Source: an uncultured Alphaproteobacteria bacterium
GTDB lineage: Bacteria > Pseudomonadota > Alphaproteobacteria > RF32 > CAG-239
Direction: 5' to 3'
Assembly: GCA_944392835.1 (NCBI GenBank)
Contig: CALXYB010000011.1
Coordinates: 1 to 55,433, forward strand
DNA length: 55,433 nt
The notes under the pieces were generated by a model that worked only from the letters and a program-made list of their open reading frames with translations, was not told the origin of the DNA and searched no databases. The position numbers were made by a program, and so were the translations under genes. Of the stretch, positions 42,516 through 51,608 are shown in pieces (positions within the stretch are counted from its first letter, which is position 1; the number at the start of each line of letters is the position of its first letter).

Positions 42516-42543
42516 AAAAAACTCCCTAATGGGAGTTTTTTTT
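42515..42543. terminator. Bidirectional terminator between 42030 gene and rpoH
   Basis: AAAAACTCCC-TAAT-GGGAGTTTTT with A and T runs on both sides; it serves both convergent genes and touches the rpoH stop. Confidence 0.88.
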
Positions 42544-43411
42544 ACAACGCAATCGCCTTTCTGATTTTCTTAATAGAATTAAGTTCAATCTGCCGCACAC
42601 GCTCTTTAGAAATACAATAAGCTTTGCTCAAATCATCAAGTGTAACTGCTTTCTCAGCCAAGCGCCTCTTAAACAAAATGTCTTTTTCTCTTTGATTAAG
42701 ACACCCCAGAGCACTTTGAAACAACTTTCGGCGATAACGCATTGTTTCACTGTAGGCTAACACATCTTCCTGATTAGGTTTGGAATCTGAGATAAAATCA
42801 ATCCATTCGGTCGTGTGTTCCGAAGAATTATCCAAAACAGAGTTAAGAGAACCGTCATGTGATCCTAAACGCATATTCATATCCGTAACATCTTGCACCG
42901 ACACATCCAAAGAAGATGCAATATTTCCAAGAACCTCCTGAGATAAATCTCTATCATCAATCAAATTAAGTTTATTTTTAATTTTTCGCAAATTGAAAAA
43001 GAGCTTTTTCTGCGCCGCTGTTGTTCCAATTTTAACCAAAGACCACGAGCTTAAGATATATTTTTGAACAGAAGCCTTAATCCACCATAAAGCATAGGTT
43101 GAAAACCGAAAACCCTTATTAGGATCAAACTTATCTACGGCATATAATAAGCCAATATTTCCCTCCGAAATCATCTCACCGACAGGCAAACCATAGCCTC
43201 TGTATTTTGAAACAACTTTAACGACCAATCTAAGATGTGAAGTAATTAACTTATAAGCAATCTTTTCATCTTTTGTTTCCTTGTATTTTGTAGCCAGCTG
43301 ATATTCTTCATCTTGCTCCAAAATCGGAAATTTTCTGATACTTTGTAAATATCTTGCCAAATTAAATTCTGGTGAAAAGTCAAGTCCATTGAGAGCGAAA
43401 GCGCTGTCCAT
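42542..43411 (-). CDS. rpoH: RNA polymerase sigma-32 factor RpoH
   Basis: A heat-shock sigma factor of 289 aa, starting at the ATG at 43411 behind GGAG. It has region 2 (S-H-L-R-L-V-V-K-V-V, G-Y-G-L-P-V-G-E-M-I-S-E-G-N-I-G-L, F-R-F-S-T-Y-A-L-W-W-I-K-A) and the RpoH box Q-K-K-L-F-F-N-L-R-K. Region 4 ends with I-S-K-E-R-V-R-Q-I-E. Both the box and the short region 3 distinguish RpoH from the primary sigma factor. It faces rluD on the same strand, 85 bases apart. Confidence 0.95.
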   Translation of the reverse strand: MDSAFALNGLDFSPEFNLARYLQSIRKFPILEQDEEYQLATKYKETKDEKIAYKLITSHLRLVVKVVSKYRGYGLPVGEMISEGNIGLLYAVDKFDPNKGFRFSTYALWWIKASVQKYILSSWSLVKIGTTAAQKKLFFNLRKIKNKLNLIDDRDLSQEVLGNIASSLDVSVQDVTDMNMRLGSHDGSLNSVLDNSSEHTTEWIDFISDSKPNQEDVLAYSETMRYRRKLFQSALGCLNQREKDILFKRRLAEKAVTLDDLSKAYCISKERVRQIELNSIKKIRKAIAL

Positions 43412-43496
43412 AAGGTTTCTCCTCTTCCGATGTTGACTTTTCAACGTTAAATAAGAGAAAACTAAATTACAACCTATTCTTTAGTTTAATAGCTCT

Positions 43497-44483
43497 TTAC
43501 ACCCCTGCCGAGCGTAGCTTGTCTAAAAGCGATTGCATATCTTCCGGAAGTTCTGAAAAGAACTGTAATTTCCTTCCATTTCTGGGATGAACAAAGCCAA
43601 GAGAAGCCGCATGCAAAGCTTGTCTCGGAAAATCATTTACAAAAGAGAGCACTTCGGCATTCAACCCTTTAATGGAAGTTTTTTTGCTTTTAACATAGAG
43701 CTGATCACCCACCAAATTACATCCTATTGAAGCCATATGAACCCTAATCTGATGCGTTCTTCCCGTCTCCAAATTGCACTGAACCAGCGCAGCGGCACCA
43801 TTAAAGTTTTCTAGTGTTTTATAATTAGTCGCTGCAAATTTTCCACCATTTTCAACCACTGCCATTTTTTTGCGGTCAAATCTGCTACGTCCGATATTTG
43901 CCTCAATCCGACCATTCAGCGGATTGGGCAAACCATAAACAACCGCATAATACGTTCGCTCAATGGAATGTTCAAAAAACTGTGCACAAAGTCCTTGATG
44001 AGCCAAATCATTTTTAGCCACAACCAACAAACCACTGGTATCTTTATCAATCCGATGAACAATTCCCGGACGTTTAACACCGCCAATGCCTGATAAATTA
44101 TCCCGACAATGATATAAGAGCGCATTAACCAAAGTTCCGCAATACGCCCCAGGTGCTGGATGCACGGTCATACCTGCCGGCTTATTAACCACCAACAAAT
44201 CATCATCTTCAAAAACTATATCTAGCGGAATATTCTCTGGCACAGGCTCAGCATCTTTCGCTTCCGGCACAAAGACCTGATAAACATCGTCTACACGTAC
44301 CTTAAACGAATTATCGGCAATCGTATTTTCATCACAAGTAACATTTCCGGCCACAATTAAGCGTTGCGCCTGAGAACGAGAAACATTAGGCAAAACTCTC
44401 GCCAAAAACTTATCTAAGCGTTCACCTTTATCTGTTTCGCACACAGCCGGCGTATAAAAAATATTATCGGAAGTATCATTCAT
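43497..44483 (-). CDS. rluD: 23S rRNA pseudouridine synthase, RluD/RluA family
   Basis: Converts specific uridines of 23S rRNA (helix 69 for RluD) to pseudouridine. The 328-aa protein has an N-terminal S4 domain (R-L-D-K-F-L-A to V-R-V-D-D, residues 22-67). The RluA catalytic domain carries H-R-I-D-K-D-T-S-G with the catalytic Asp146. Length and S4 domain favour RluD or RluC. It is followed by rpoH, a common alphaproteobacterial arrangement. Confidence 0.93.
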   Translation of the reverse strand: MNDTSDNIFYTPAVCETDKGERLDKFLARVLPNVSRSQAQRLIVAGNVTCDENTIADNSFKVRVDDVYQVFVPEAKDAEPVPENIPLDIVFEDDDLLVVNKPAGMTVHPAPGAYCGTLVNALLYHCRDNLSGIGGVKRPGIVHRIDKDTSGLLVVAKNDLAHQGLCAQFFEHSIERTYYAVVYGLPNPLNGRIEANIGRSRFDRKKMAVVENGGKFAATNYKTLENFNGAAALVQCNLETGRTHQIRVHMASIGCNLVGDQLYVKSKKTSIKGLNAEVLSFVNDFPRQALHAASLGFVHPRNGRKLQFFSELPEDMQSLLDKLRSAGV

Positions 44484-44569
44484 ATTTGCACGAACAAAAA
44501 ATTTACGATATAGTTACCAATGCATGCTAACATAAACAAAATAAGAAAATTTGGCAAGGACAGATTCGG

Positions 44570-44863
44570 ATGGATAAACTAAAACTAGTCAAAACGATTG
44601 TATTTATACTAACTTTTCTGCTTGTTTTCGGAAGCCTGATGCTTATCGGTACCATTTTTAAAAAGAGCAAAACTCAGCCTCATCTGCCTGAAGAAATCAA
44701 CTTGCAAGAACCTGCTGGCAGCCGCATATCAAACATACAAACTAAGGACAATCTTCTTTATCTAACCATCAGCGATGGTGGGCTTGCTGACAGAATAATC
44801 ATTTTTGATACAACAACAGGACAAAAAATTTCCACCATTTATCTAAATCAGAGGGAACAATGA
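44570..44863 (+). CDS. Small single-pass membrane protein
   Basis: A 97-aa protein with one N-terminal membrane helix (residues 8-28) and a small beta-rich outer domain ending D-R-I-I-I-F-D-T-T-T-G-Q-K-I. Proteins of this shape are often found divergent from rluD in Alphaproteobacteria. The stop overlaps the next gene (ATGA), so it may be the first cistron of the coupling-protein operon. Confidence 0.75.
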   Translation: MDKLKLVKTIVFILTFLLVFGSLMLIGTIFKKSKTQPHLPEEINLQEPAGSRISNIQTKDNLLYLTISDGGLADRIIIFDTTTGQKISTIYLNQREQ

Positions 44864-45783
44864 GCGACACTACCATTGAAAATGCCGAAGATGATGCTTT
44901 GCTTCAAACTAAAAGCTATGAAGAAGAAATTGCCGAAGATGATGAGTTTGAGCGATTGCTTAACCAATTCATCAACTCCGAGTTGGAAGGCATAGATACC
45001 GGAATAGAGGAACCATCAGCCCAACCGGAACAATCAACCACTTCGGTTACTCCTGCACCTCAGGCTCAAACTTCTACACCTAAGAACAAAGGTCCGGAAC
45101 TGGATACAAACGAAAAAGCTTTATTTGATGCCTACAAAAACTTTTCAAACTCCATCCTCATGATGGCAAGTATGAATGAGCTTCCCACTCCCGATTTTCG
45201 GCTTGATACATCATTACTTATTCCTCATTACAAATATAAAACAGGCTCACTGATTGCTTCAGAAGCTATCAGTGGATGGGAAATTATGCTCCAACTTCAT
45301 CCGGAAGAACTTCAAGGCCTAAGCCCTGATGCTTCGGACGAAGAATTATTAGATTTTGCCGAACGCTGCGAAGATGAACTTTTACAACTGGCTATTATTT
45401 CCTATGTTGAAATTTTAATAGAAATGGAAGGCTGTGAACTAGCAATTGAAGAGCGCCGCCTCAAAGCCCAACGCCGCAAGATAGAAAAAGAGATTTATGA
45501 AGAACACCAACGCCGATTAGAACGCAAACAACGTTATATTGAGGCTATTAGGAAAAAAGATTTTCCGATTGATGCCGAACGCTTGGTAACCAACTATTTC
45601 CGCACAGCGCAAAAAGACCCCGATGGCGCCTATCAGGTTCTGATAAACAATCCGGCTGTTTATGCTCCGATAGATAATTCTCGTATCAAACCTCGCTTTT
45701 TTGGCTTAATAAAACCCACCCCACAAGACGGCATCAGAGTAAACCGTGAAATCGGAGATTTTTTGAAGAAGCTAAAAGTTTAG
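44860..45783 (+). CDS. Hypothetical acidic cytoplasmic protein
   Basis: A 307-aa protein. The N-terminal 90 residues are acidic and Pro/Thr/Gln-rich. The middle is helical, with a strongly charged coiled-coil-like stretch (about 195-235, many E, R, K and Q). The C terminus is basic. No signal peptide, membrane segment or known motif. It is translationally coupled to the preceding small membrane protein and lies 80 bases before the repeat-bearing gene of the same run. Confidence 0.65.
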   Translation: MSDTTIENAEDDALLQTKSYEEEIAEDDEFERLLNQFINSELEGIDTGIEEPSAQPEQSTTSVTPAPQAQTSTPKNKGPELDTNEKALFDAYKNFSNSILMMASMNELPTPDFRLDTSLLIPHYKYKTGSLIASEAISGWEIMLQLHPEELQGLSPDASDEELLDFAERCEDELLQLAIISYVEILIEMEGCELAIEERRLKAQRRKIEKEIYEEHQRRLERKQRYIEAIRKKDFPIDAERLVTNYFRTAQKDPDGAYQVLINNPAVYAPIDNSRIKPRFFGLIKPTPQDGIRVNREIGDFLKKLKV

Positions 45784-45862
45784 CGAAAATATAAAAAATA
45801 TAGACAAAAAAGATTTTTAATGCTAGAATATAGATTAAATAAAGACTGACAGGACAAAAACA

Positions 45863-47476
45863 ATGGCTGACAATCAACACTCTACTCAAACAACACAGAC
45901 CCAACAATCTCGCTCGGAAGCACAACCTCGTCCGGAAGCACAGCCTCGTCCGGAAGCACAGCCTCGTCCGGAAGCGCAGTCTCGTCCGGAAGCGCAGTCT
46001 CGTCCAGAAGCAGAGGCCACAGCCACATTTAATGAAGCAGATTCGTCCAGTCAGCAAAATGCTGATGAAAATACAGCCACTTTCAATGAAACTGAACGTT
46101 CAGAAAATACTGCCACAATTGGAGAAAATGTTTCTTTTGATACTTTATCCGTCAGCGAACAGCAGGATTACCTCAACATTTTGGAAGAAAAAAATAAACA
46201 GGGCCTCCTTTCAGTCAGCGAAAAAGCTATCTTAGATAAAAATAATGAAGATAAGAAAAAGACCAAAGATGATAAAAAAATTGGTGATTTTGGAGCCAAA
46301 GACGGCGATGAAAACCAAGATCCAGATAAAGAAAAGAAAGGTCCTTTCAAAGAAAAAGATGTCATTAAATATATGTATGAAGACTGGCTTTTGGAAGGAG
46401 CCAACTGGCTTTGGTGCAAAACCGCCACCAAATTGGATAAAGGAGCTTATTGGGCTCAGCAAAAAATTCTGGACCGTCTGGCCGAACGGCGTCTGGAAAA
46501 AAACAAAACTTATGATACTGAAACTCGCCATGAACAAATAGCTAAACGCGCCATATCCTCTGGTCAAACTAATATGGATGCTGTTCAAAAACACGAAGAT
46601 GCTCAGCTCCAAAACCTTAGACTTCTCAAAGAAGGAAAATACGATAAAGCTAATGTTTCAGACACGACCAAAGTTCTGCTACAAAACATGAGCGACAAAG
46701 AAAAAGAACAATTTTTTAAGATTTCCGAACAAGGTATCAAAAATTTTTACAATAACATACGAATGGCCGAGCAGTTCGCCTCAAATTACGCGCAAGCAGG
46801 TATGACCCTTGACTTAGCACAAAACAAAGACTTTTATCAAGGCAAGAACCTAAATGAAGAATTTGAAAAACAAAAAGCCCATGCCATGCAACTTTTTGCC
46901 AGAAGGATGGACGAAGCCGTCAAACGCGGCGAAGATCCGATGAAAGTTGCCGCAAAGCTCTTTAATATGTCTAAAGATGCGCTTGATGCTTCATACAAGA
47001 CCATAGAAAAACGCAAATTTTCAGAAGCAGACAAGAAACCAAATAAAGATAAAACTATTCTTAAAAATGGTAACTTAGTTACATACATCAGCAAAATGAG
47101 CGATGAGCTCAAAACCGTAGCAACGCCGGAAAAAGGACAAAAGCGCGGTATGTATGAAGCTGCAGTTGAAGATATGAACTTTGACAAAGGAGCCAACCTA
47201 ACTCAAGAGCAGCTTAACCAATCATTTGCAGCTTACCTCGTAAAGAAAGACCAAAATGATCAACACAGAAACCAGGTTCAAACACGCTTTGGGGACCGCA
47301 TTGCTTTACTCAAACAAAAATTTGGTTTCTCAACAGAAAATATTGACGAATTCACTCAAATCTACAATCGAACACAAGACCAAGTACGAACAGCTGAGCG
47401 CCACCAACGTATAGCCGATACTTTATCTGGTCCAGATTCAATAGGCCGCCAGATGATGGGAGGCGACGGTAGATGA
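45863..47476 (+). CDS. Hypothetical protein with EAQPRP repeats in the coupling-protein operon
   Basis: A 537-aa hydrophilic protein. Residues 19-48 are five 6-residue repeats E-A-Q-(P/S)-R-P, followed by T-A-T-F-N-E repeats, a very charged linker and a long helical region to the end. No signal peptide or membrane helix and no family recognised. Its stop overlaps the next membrane-protein gene by 4 bases. As a large soluble helical protein co-encoded with a type IV coupling ATPase it could be an adaptor or a secreted substrate (inference). Confidence 0.65.
   Translation: MADNQHSTQTTQTQQSRSEAQPRPEAQPRPEAQPRPEAQSRPEAQSRPEAEATATFNEADSSSQQNADENTATFNETERSENTATIGENVSFDTLSVSEQQDYLNILEEKNKQGLLSVSEKAILDKNNEDKKKTKDDKKIGDFGAKDGDENQDPDKEKKGPFKEKDVIKYMYEDWLLEGANWLWCKTATKLDKGAYWAQQKILDRLAERRLEKNKTYDTETRHEQIAKRAISSGQTNMDAVQKHEDAQLQNLRLLKEGKYDKANVSDTTKVLLQNMSDKEKEQFFKISEQGIKNFYNNIRMAEQFASNYAQAGMTLDLAQNKDFYQGKNLNEEFEKQKAHAMQLFARRMDEAVKRGEDPMKVAAKLFNMSKDALDASYKTIEKRKFSEADKKPNKDKTILKNGNLVTYISKMSDELKTVATPEKGQKRGMYEAAVEDMNFDKGANLTQEQLNQSFAAYLVKKDQNDQHRNQVQTRFGDRIALLKQKFGFSTENIDEFTQIYNRTQDQVRTAERHQRIADTLSGPDSIGRQMMGGDGR
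45917..46006 (+). repeat. Five tandem 18-bp in-frame repeats
   Basis: GAAGCACAGCCTCGTCCG and close variants repeat five times without gaps inside the coding sequence and encode E-A-Q-(P/S)-R-P. Near-identity of the units suggests recent expansion and possible copy-number variation. Confidence 0.9.
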
Positions 47477-47967
47477 TAAAAAAAATCTTCAAGTTTCTCA
47501 AGGCTCTGGTTGTCGGTTCAATTTGGACTGTTATTTTTGTTTATATTGCCGAAAATATTATGATTTATTTATGGAACTTTGATATCCTAAATACGCGCGA
47601 TTGGCAAATCATTAATACTTTTTGGGAAAGCGGTGGCAAAATAAAAGCCGGAAAAGACTACATTTTCATCATAATGCTCTTGGCTCTCATTCCCTTGTGG
47701 TTTTGGGGCTGGAAATATTTTTATCATGTAGACTTCATAAAAATTTTATTATTCCCAATAACTTGGTATAATAACCGTATGATAAAAAAATACGGAGAAA
47801 GCACAAAACGTATTGTTCTCAAAAATATGGGCACCACCAAAACCAAGCCCAATATGGAAGAAATTATTGAAAAAAGACTGAAAGAAAGCGCTAAACCTCG
47901 TGAGAAAGAAACCGGAAAAATCCGCCAATCCATCCACGACAAAATATCAGCTTCCGAACAGAAATAA
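47473..47967 (+). CDS. Two-helix membrane protein, paralogue of the next gene
   Basis: A 164-aa protein with two membrane segments (about residues 8-33 and 60-80) enclosing a loop with W-N-F-D-I-L-N-T-R-D-W, then a basic cytoplasmic tail. The same layout (W-R-F-D-I-F-N-N-D-H-W, then I-P-L-W-x-x-G-W) is found at the N terminus of the next protein, so they are paralogues. It is coupled to the preceding gene by ATGA. It is likely a partner of the coupling protein at the membrane (inference). Confidence 0.7.
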   Translation: MIKKIFKFLKALVVGSIWTVIFVYIAENIMIYLWNFDILNTRDWQIINTFWESGGKIKAGKDYIFIIMLLALIPLWFWGWKYFYHVDFIKILLFPITWYNNRMIKKYGESTKRIVLKNMGTTKTKPNMEEIIEKRLKESAKPREKETGKIRQSIHDKISASEQK

Positions 47968-48061
47968 ACAATAACACTAAACACTTTTTAACCAATTACG
48001 GAGTAATATTTGTAATATACGGAATAATCTGCCTAAAAACAGACAAAAACTGGAGAAAAAC

Positions 48062-49336
48062 TTGAAACCCTTACTCATCTTAACAAGAATCATTTTTGTC
48101 GGATGCTTCTGGAGTATCTTCTTTTTGGAAGGTATAAGGGTTATTATGCTCCGCAACTGGCGTTTTGACATTTTCAACAACGATCATTGGCTCTATGCCT
48201 GGAACAAATGGAATGAAGGCTGGGTCATTGATGACCCTAAAGAATGGGCTTTTGTTTTAATCATACTAACTTTTATCCCCCTGTGGCTCACGGGGTGGGC
48301 CGCTCTGAGCCTAATTCCCTGGGGAAAAATTTTCTTAAACATCATCATGTTTCCCATAAAAGCTTTCCGCAGCCTATTCTACAAACCGGTTAAAATCATT
48401 GCGAAAAGCGCCGGAGCTCCGGTTGTTAAGAAGAAAAAATCTTATAAAGAGATTCGCCCACGTGGCACACGTGCACCGATTACGGATTATAATGACCCTA
48501 TACGCCCGAGCGTCTTAAGCAATGCAGCCAAACCACTTGCCCCTGCAAAACCGGCTCCAATCAAGAAGGAAGAAAGCCCAGCTCCGGCAACCTTTGAACA
48601 CAACTTATTTAAGTTTGATGATGATGCCGACGACGATTTTGATTTTGACTTTGATTCTTTTGAGAAAAAGTTCAATGATGAAAAACCGGAGGAAACACAA
48701 AAAAATGAGGCTGAAGAAAAACCAGCTGACAACACAAAAACATCCTCCAATAAAAACAAAAATCGCGATAACAACCGGGATAAGAAAAATTCTTCAACTA
48801 AAAACAATCCAACTCAGTCCACACAACCGCGTTCCGTTGGAAATTCAAGTCTTGATGTCTTAAAACAAAAAGGCTATGAAGTCATCACTACCGCCACAAT
48901 CAAAAACAGCGTCATTGATTTTATCGGTGTTTCAGACAAACAAATCATTCTCTGCCTACTTGATAAAGAACCCGGAGATTGGCTTGCTGACGAAGAGCGC
49001 TTTAACGATGAAGAACCATTATGGTTCTCAGAGAGCAGCCACCGCATCTCACCAGTCAGAAAAGTAGACATTGCTCGTAAAGTATTGGCTGACAAGCTAT
49101 CAGAATCTGATATGAATTTTGATATTAAAGCTTTTGTTGTTGTCCAAATCGGCAATATCATTAATGCTGAAGATATGTTTGAAACATGGGATGATTTGAA
49201 TATCTCTGTTACCAGAATTGACAGAGGCACTCCAAAAGAATTAAAGTTGTTCTCAAAGACCTTAGAAGAGGCATCTGGGCACATAGAAAAAGACAAATTT
49301 GAAAAAATAAAGAAACTCATTCGTAGCATCGCATAA
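48062..49336 (+). CDS. Membrane protein with nuclease-fold-like C-terminal domain
   Basis: A 424-aa protein starting at a TTG behind GGAG. The N-terminal about 110 residues are the same two-helix module as the preceding protein. Then come a basic segment, an Asp/Phe-rich acidic patch (about 188-203), a Lys/Asn-rich linker (225-262) and a C-terminal domain (about 263-424). That domain opens L-K-Q-K-G-Y-E-V and has V-I-D-F-I-G-V-S, L-C-L-L-D, G-D-W and S-P-V-R-K. Its order of elements resembles NERD/Mrr-like restriction-endonuclease folds, but the E-x-K position looks lost. This reading is tentative. It directly precedes the coupling ATPase. Confidence 0.6.
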   Translation: MKPLLILTRIIFVGCFWSIFFLEGIRVIMLRNWRFDIFNNDHWLYAWNKWNEGWVIDDPKEWAFVLIILTFIPLWLTGWAALSLIPWGKIFLNIIMFPIKAFRSLFYKPVKIIAKSAGAPVVKKKKSYKEIRPRGTRAPITDYNDPIRPSVLSNAAKPLAPAKPAPIKKEESPAPATFEHNLFKFDDDADDDFDFDFDSFEKKFNDEKPEETQKNEAEEKPADNTKTSSNKNKNRDNNRDKKNSSTKNNPTQSTQPRSVGNSSLDVLKQKGYEVITTATIKNSVIDFIGVSDKQIILCLLDKEPGDWLADEERFNDEEPLWFSESSHRISPVRKVDIARKVLADKLSESDMNFDIKAFVVVQIGNIINAEDMFETWDDLNISVTRIDRGTPKELKLFSKTLEEASGHIEKDKFEKIKKLIRSIA

Positions 49337-49365
49337 CAACTAAAAAACAGGTGTAAGAAAAGAAA

Positions 49366-51594
49366 ATGGCATTGCAAAAAAGAGGAGAAGAATGGGAAGA
49401 ATATGATCATGCCGTCCAATGGATGGTCATGACCGTCGTCATTACCCTTATTGTAACAATCGCCTTGGCAATCATCTCCATGCCTTTGGGCTACCTCATT
49501 GGTTCAGGAATCTCCAAAGATTCTCTAAACGATGTTGGAAAATTTATCTCCACGGTTTTTGATAATCCGTCCTATTTGTTTTCGCGCTACTGGAACTGGT
49601 TTCGTCAACTTTCAGCCTATCGCGGAAGTTTTTCCGTAAGTCTGTGGCTTCCGATTCTTCCTATAATAACCCTTCCCTTTGGCTTAATTATCGGCGCTGC
49701 CACCAACCCATATCGTTTTCAGTCAAACATCCATGGTTCAGCCCGCATTGCTGAATATAAGGATATTAAGAAGATGGGGTTATTTGACGGCTTCTGTATG
49801 GTAGTAGGCAAATATAAAGGCCGCCTGCTTATGTTAAAAGAAACCTTATCCACCCTGTGTTGCGCACCTCCGGGAACAGGTAAAACCGTCGGTGTCGTTA
49901 TCCCGACAATTTTTAACTCCCATGGTTTAAGTATTGTCGTTAACGACCCCAAACCGGAATTGTGCTATTCAACAACCGGAGCAAGAGCCAAAGACGGACC
50001 TGTTTTCGTCATCAACTGGGGTGCAGAAGATAACCCGGCTGAAGGTGTTTATTACCCCAGCTGGAATCCATTATCACCAAACGCTTTGCCGGCGCCGGGA
50101 CCGGACCGCGATATGTATGTTGACTCTATGTGCAACATTCTGGTTGAAGACCCCAAAGGCGGCGCAGACCCACACTGGTCCAAAACAGGTCGTGCGGCGC
50201 TAACCGGTTTCATTCACTTTATTGCTTCCAAATGCGAACGCGCTCGCGCCAATGATTACTTCATCGGTCGCATTTATGAAGGCAAATTGGATGAAGAAGA
50301 TAAACGTGTCTTGGAAGGTTATTATCTGGATATGCGCGACCCAATGTCCGCCCGCGCCATCCAAAATCTTAGAAATGATAACATCACCATAGACAATTAT
50401 CTACCTATTGGCACATGGCAATTATTGCCGGAAAAATGGATAGGCCACGAATCTTGTCTGGCTATGATTTTGGAATGGATTACCGAAGCCCAAATCAAAC
50501 AAGCACAAGACATCAAACGCCGCATTGAAGAAGGCGACCAAATGGCTGCCATGTCAGACCCCATGCGTACGATGCTTGAAGAAGCTGTTGATGAGGCCAG
50601 ACGTTTTGGCTATTCTCCACGTTGTATTACAGAATTAAGCCAACTTTCCTCCATGCCGGATAAAGAGCGCGGTTCCGTATTGTCAACGGGTTTTGCAGGT
50701 ATCGGCATTTTCAAGAACTCGGCCGTTGTTTCGCGTACCAGCTTTTCAGACTTGCAATTTAAAGACTTACGCGGCATGAAAGATCCAATTACGGGCGAAT
50801 GGAAACCAATTTCGGTTTATCTGTCTGTTAACCAGGTTGATGCACGCGCTTTGGGCGTTATTTCAGGAACCTTCATTGAGCTGATGTCCTCTTACCTGAT
50901 TGCCAACCCGCCGAAGTTTGTCAATAAGACAGACGGGCAAATGGGTCCCTTCCCTTGCTTGTTTGTGCTGGACGAGTTCCCGCAAATGCCGAAGCTGAAG
51001 GCTATTATTGATGGTCCGGCGGTCGGACGTGGTCAAAAAGTTTCATATTTGCTGATTGGACAAGACTTAGGCCAAATTTCCGGTAAATATGGTAAGGATG
51101 ACTTGGAAACAGTTATTTCAACAACCGCATGCAAAATCATCTTATCACAAAACAACGAACAAACAGCTCAGCGTTTCTCAAAGATGATAGGTAACAAAAC
51201 GGTTCAAACCACGTCTTATTCCAAAAACGAAGGAGCATTAGGTAAAAGTGCTAACCCCTTTGCCAAAAACGTTTCTTACCAACTTCAGGGCACATCGGTT
51301 ATCAGCACCACTCAGCTTTTGAGTTTGCCTATGCTTAAACAAGTCGTTTTGATGCAAGGTTTCATTGACCGCCCGATTATGGCGGATTCTCCACGTTGGT
51401 ATCTTGATTCTACCATGAAAAAACTAGCAGCACTTCCTCCTTCTCCTTATGTACCGGATTGGATTGTTGCTCAGCGCGAAGACATCAATGAAGATATGTT
51501 AGCCAAACTTGGCATTGATTATGACCCTGAAGCTGACGACGGAGATGACGAGTTTGACGAGGAATATGAAGATACAACAACCAACCAGCAATAA
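49366..51594 (+). CDS. VirD4/TraG-type type IV secretion coupling protein
   Basis: An inner-membrane ATPase that recruits substrates to a type IV secretion or conjugation channel. The 742-aa protein has two N-terminal membrane segments (about 18-45 and 90-112). Then come G-S-A-R-(I)-A, Walker A A-P-P-G-T-G-K-T (167-174), N-D-P-K-(P)-E (193-198), Walker B L-F-V-L-D-E-F (532-538) with P-x-M-P-K-L, and the later G-Q-D-L-x-Q motif. All are TraG/VirD4 hallmarks. The C terminus is acidic (D/E-rich). It is followed after 14 bases by an HNH-like protein and a SUKH-like protein, which suggests cognate cargo and immunity. Confidence 0.92.
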   Translation: MALQKRGEEWEEYDHAVQWMVMTVVITLIVTIALAIISMPLGYLIGSGISKDSLNDVGKFISTVFDNPSYLFSRYWNWFRQLSAYRGSFSVSLWLPILPIITLPFGLIIGAATNPYRFQSNIHGSARIAEYKDIKKMGLFDGFCMVVGKYKGRLLMLKETLSTLCCAPPGTGKTVGVVIPTIFNSHGLSIVVNDPKPELCYSTTGARAKDGPVFVINWGAEDNPAEGVYYPSWNPLSPNALPAPGPDRDMYVDSMCNILVEDPKGGADPHWSKTGRAALTGFIHFIASKCERARANDYFIGRIYEGKLDEEDKRVLEGYYLDMRDPMSARAIQNLRNDNITIDNYLPIGTWQLLPEKWIGHESCLAMILEWITEAQIKQAQDIKRRIEEGDQMAAMSDPMRTMLEEAVDEARRFGYSPRCITELSQLSSMPDKERGSVLSTGFAGIGIFKNSAVVSRTSFSDLQFKDLRGMKDPITGEWKPISVYLSVNQVDARALGVISGTFIELMSSYLIANPPKFVNKTDGQMGPFPCLFVLDEFPQMPKLKAIIDGPAVGRGQKVSYLLIGQDLGQISGKYGKDDLETVISTTACKIILSQNNEQTAQRFSKMIGNKTVQTTSYSKNEGALGKSANPFAKNVSYQLQGTSVISTTQLLSLPMLKQVVLMQGFIDRPIMADSPRWYLDSTMKKLAALPPSPYVPDWIVAQREDINEDMLAKLGIDYDPEADDGDDEFDEEYEDTTTNQQ

Positions 51595-51608
51595 GGCAAA
51601 ATAAAGCG

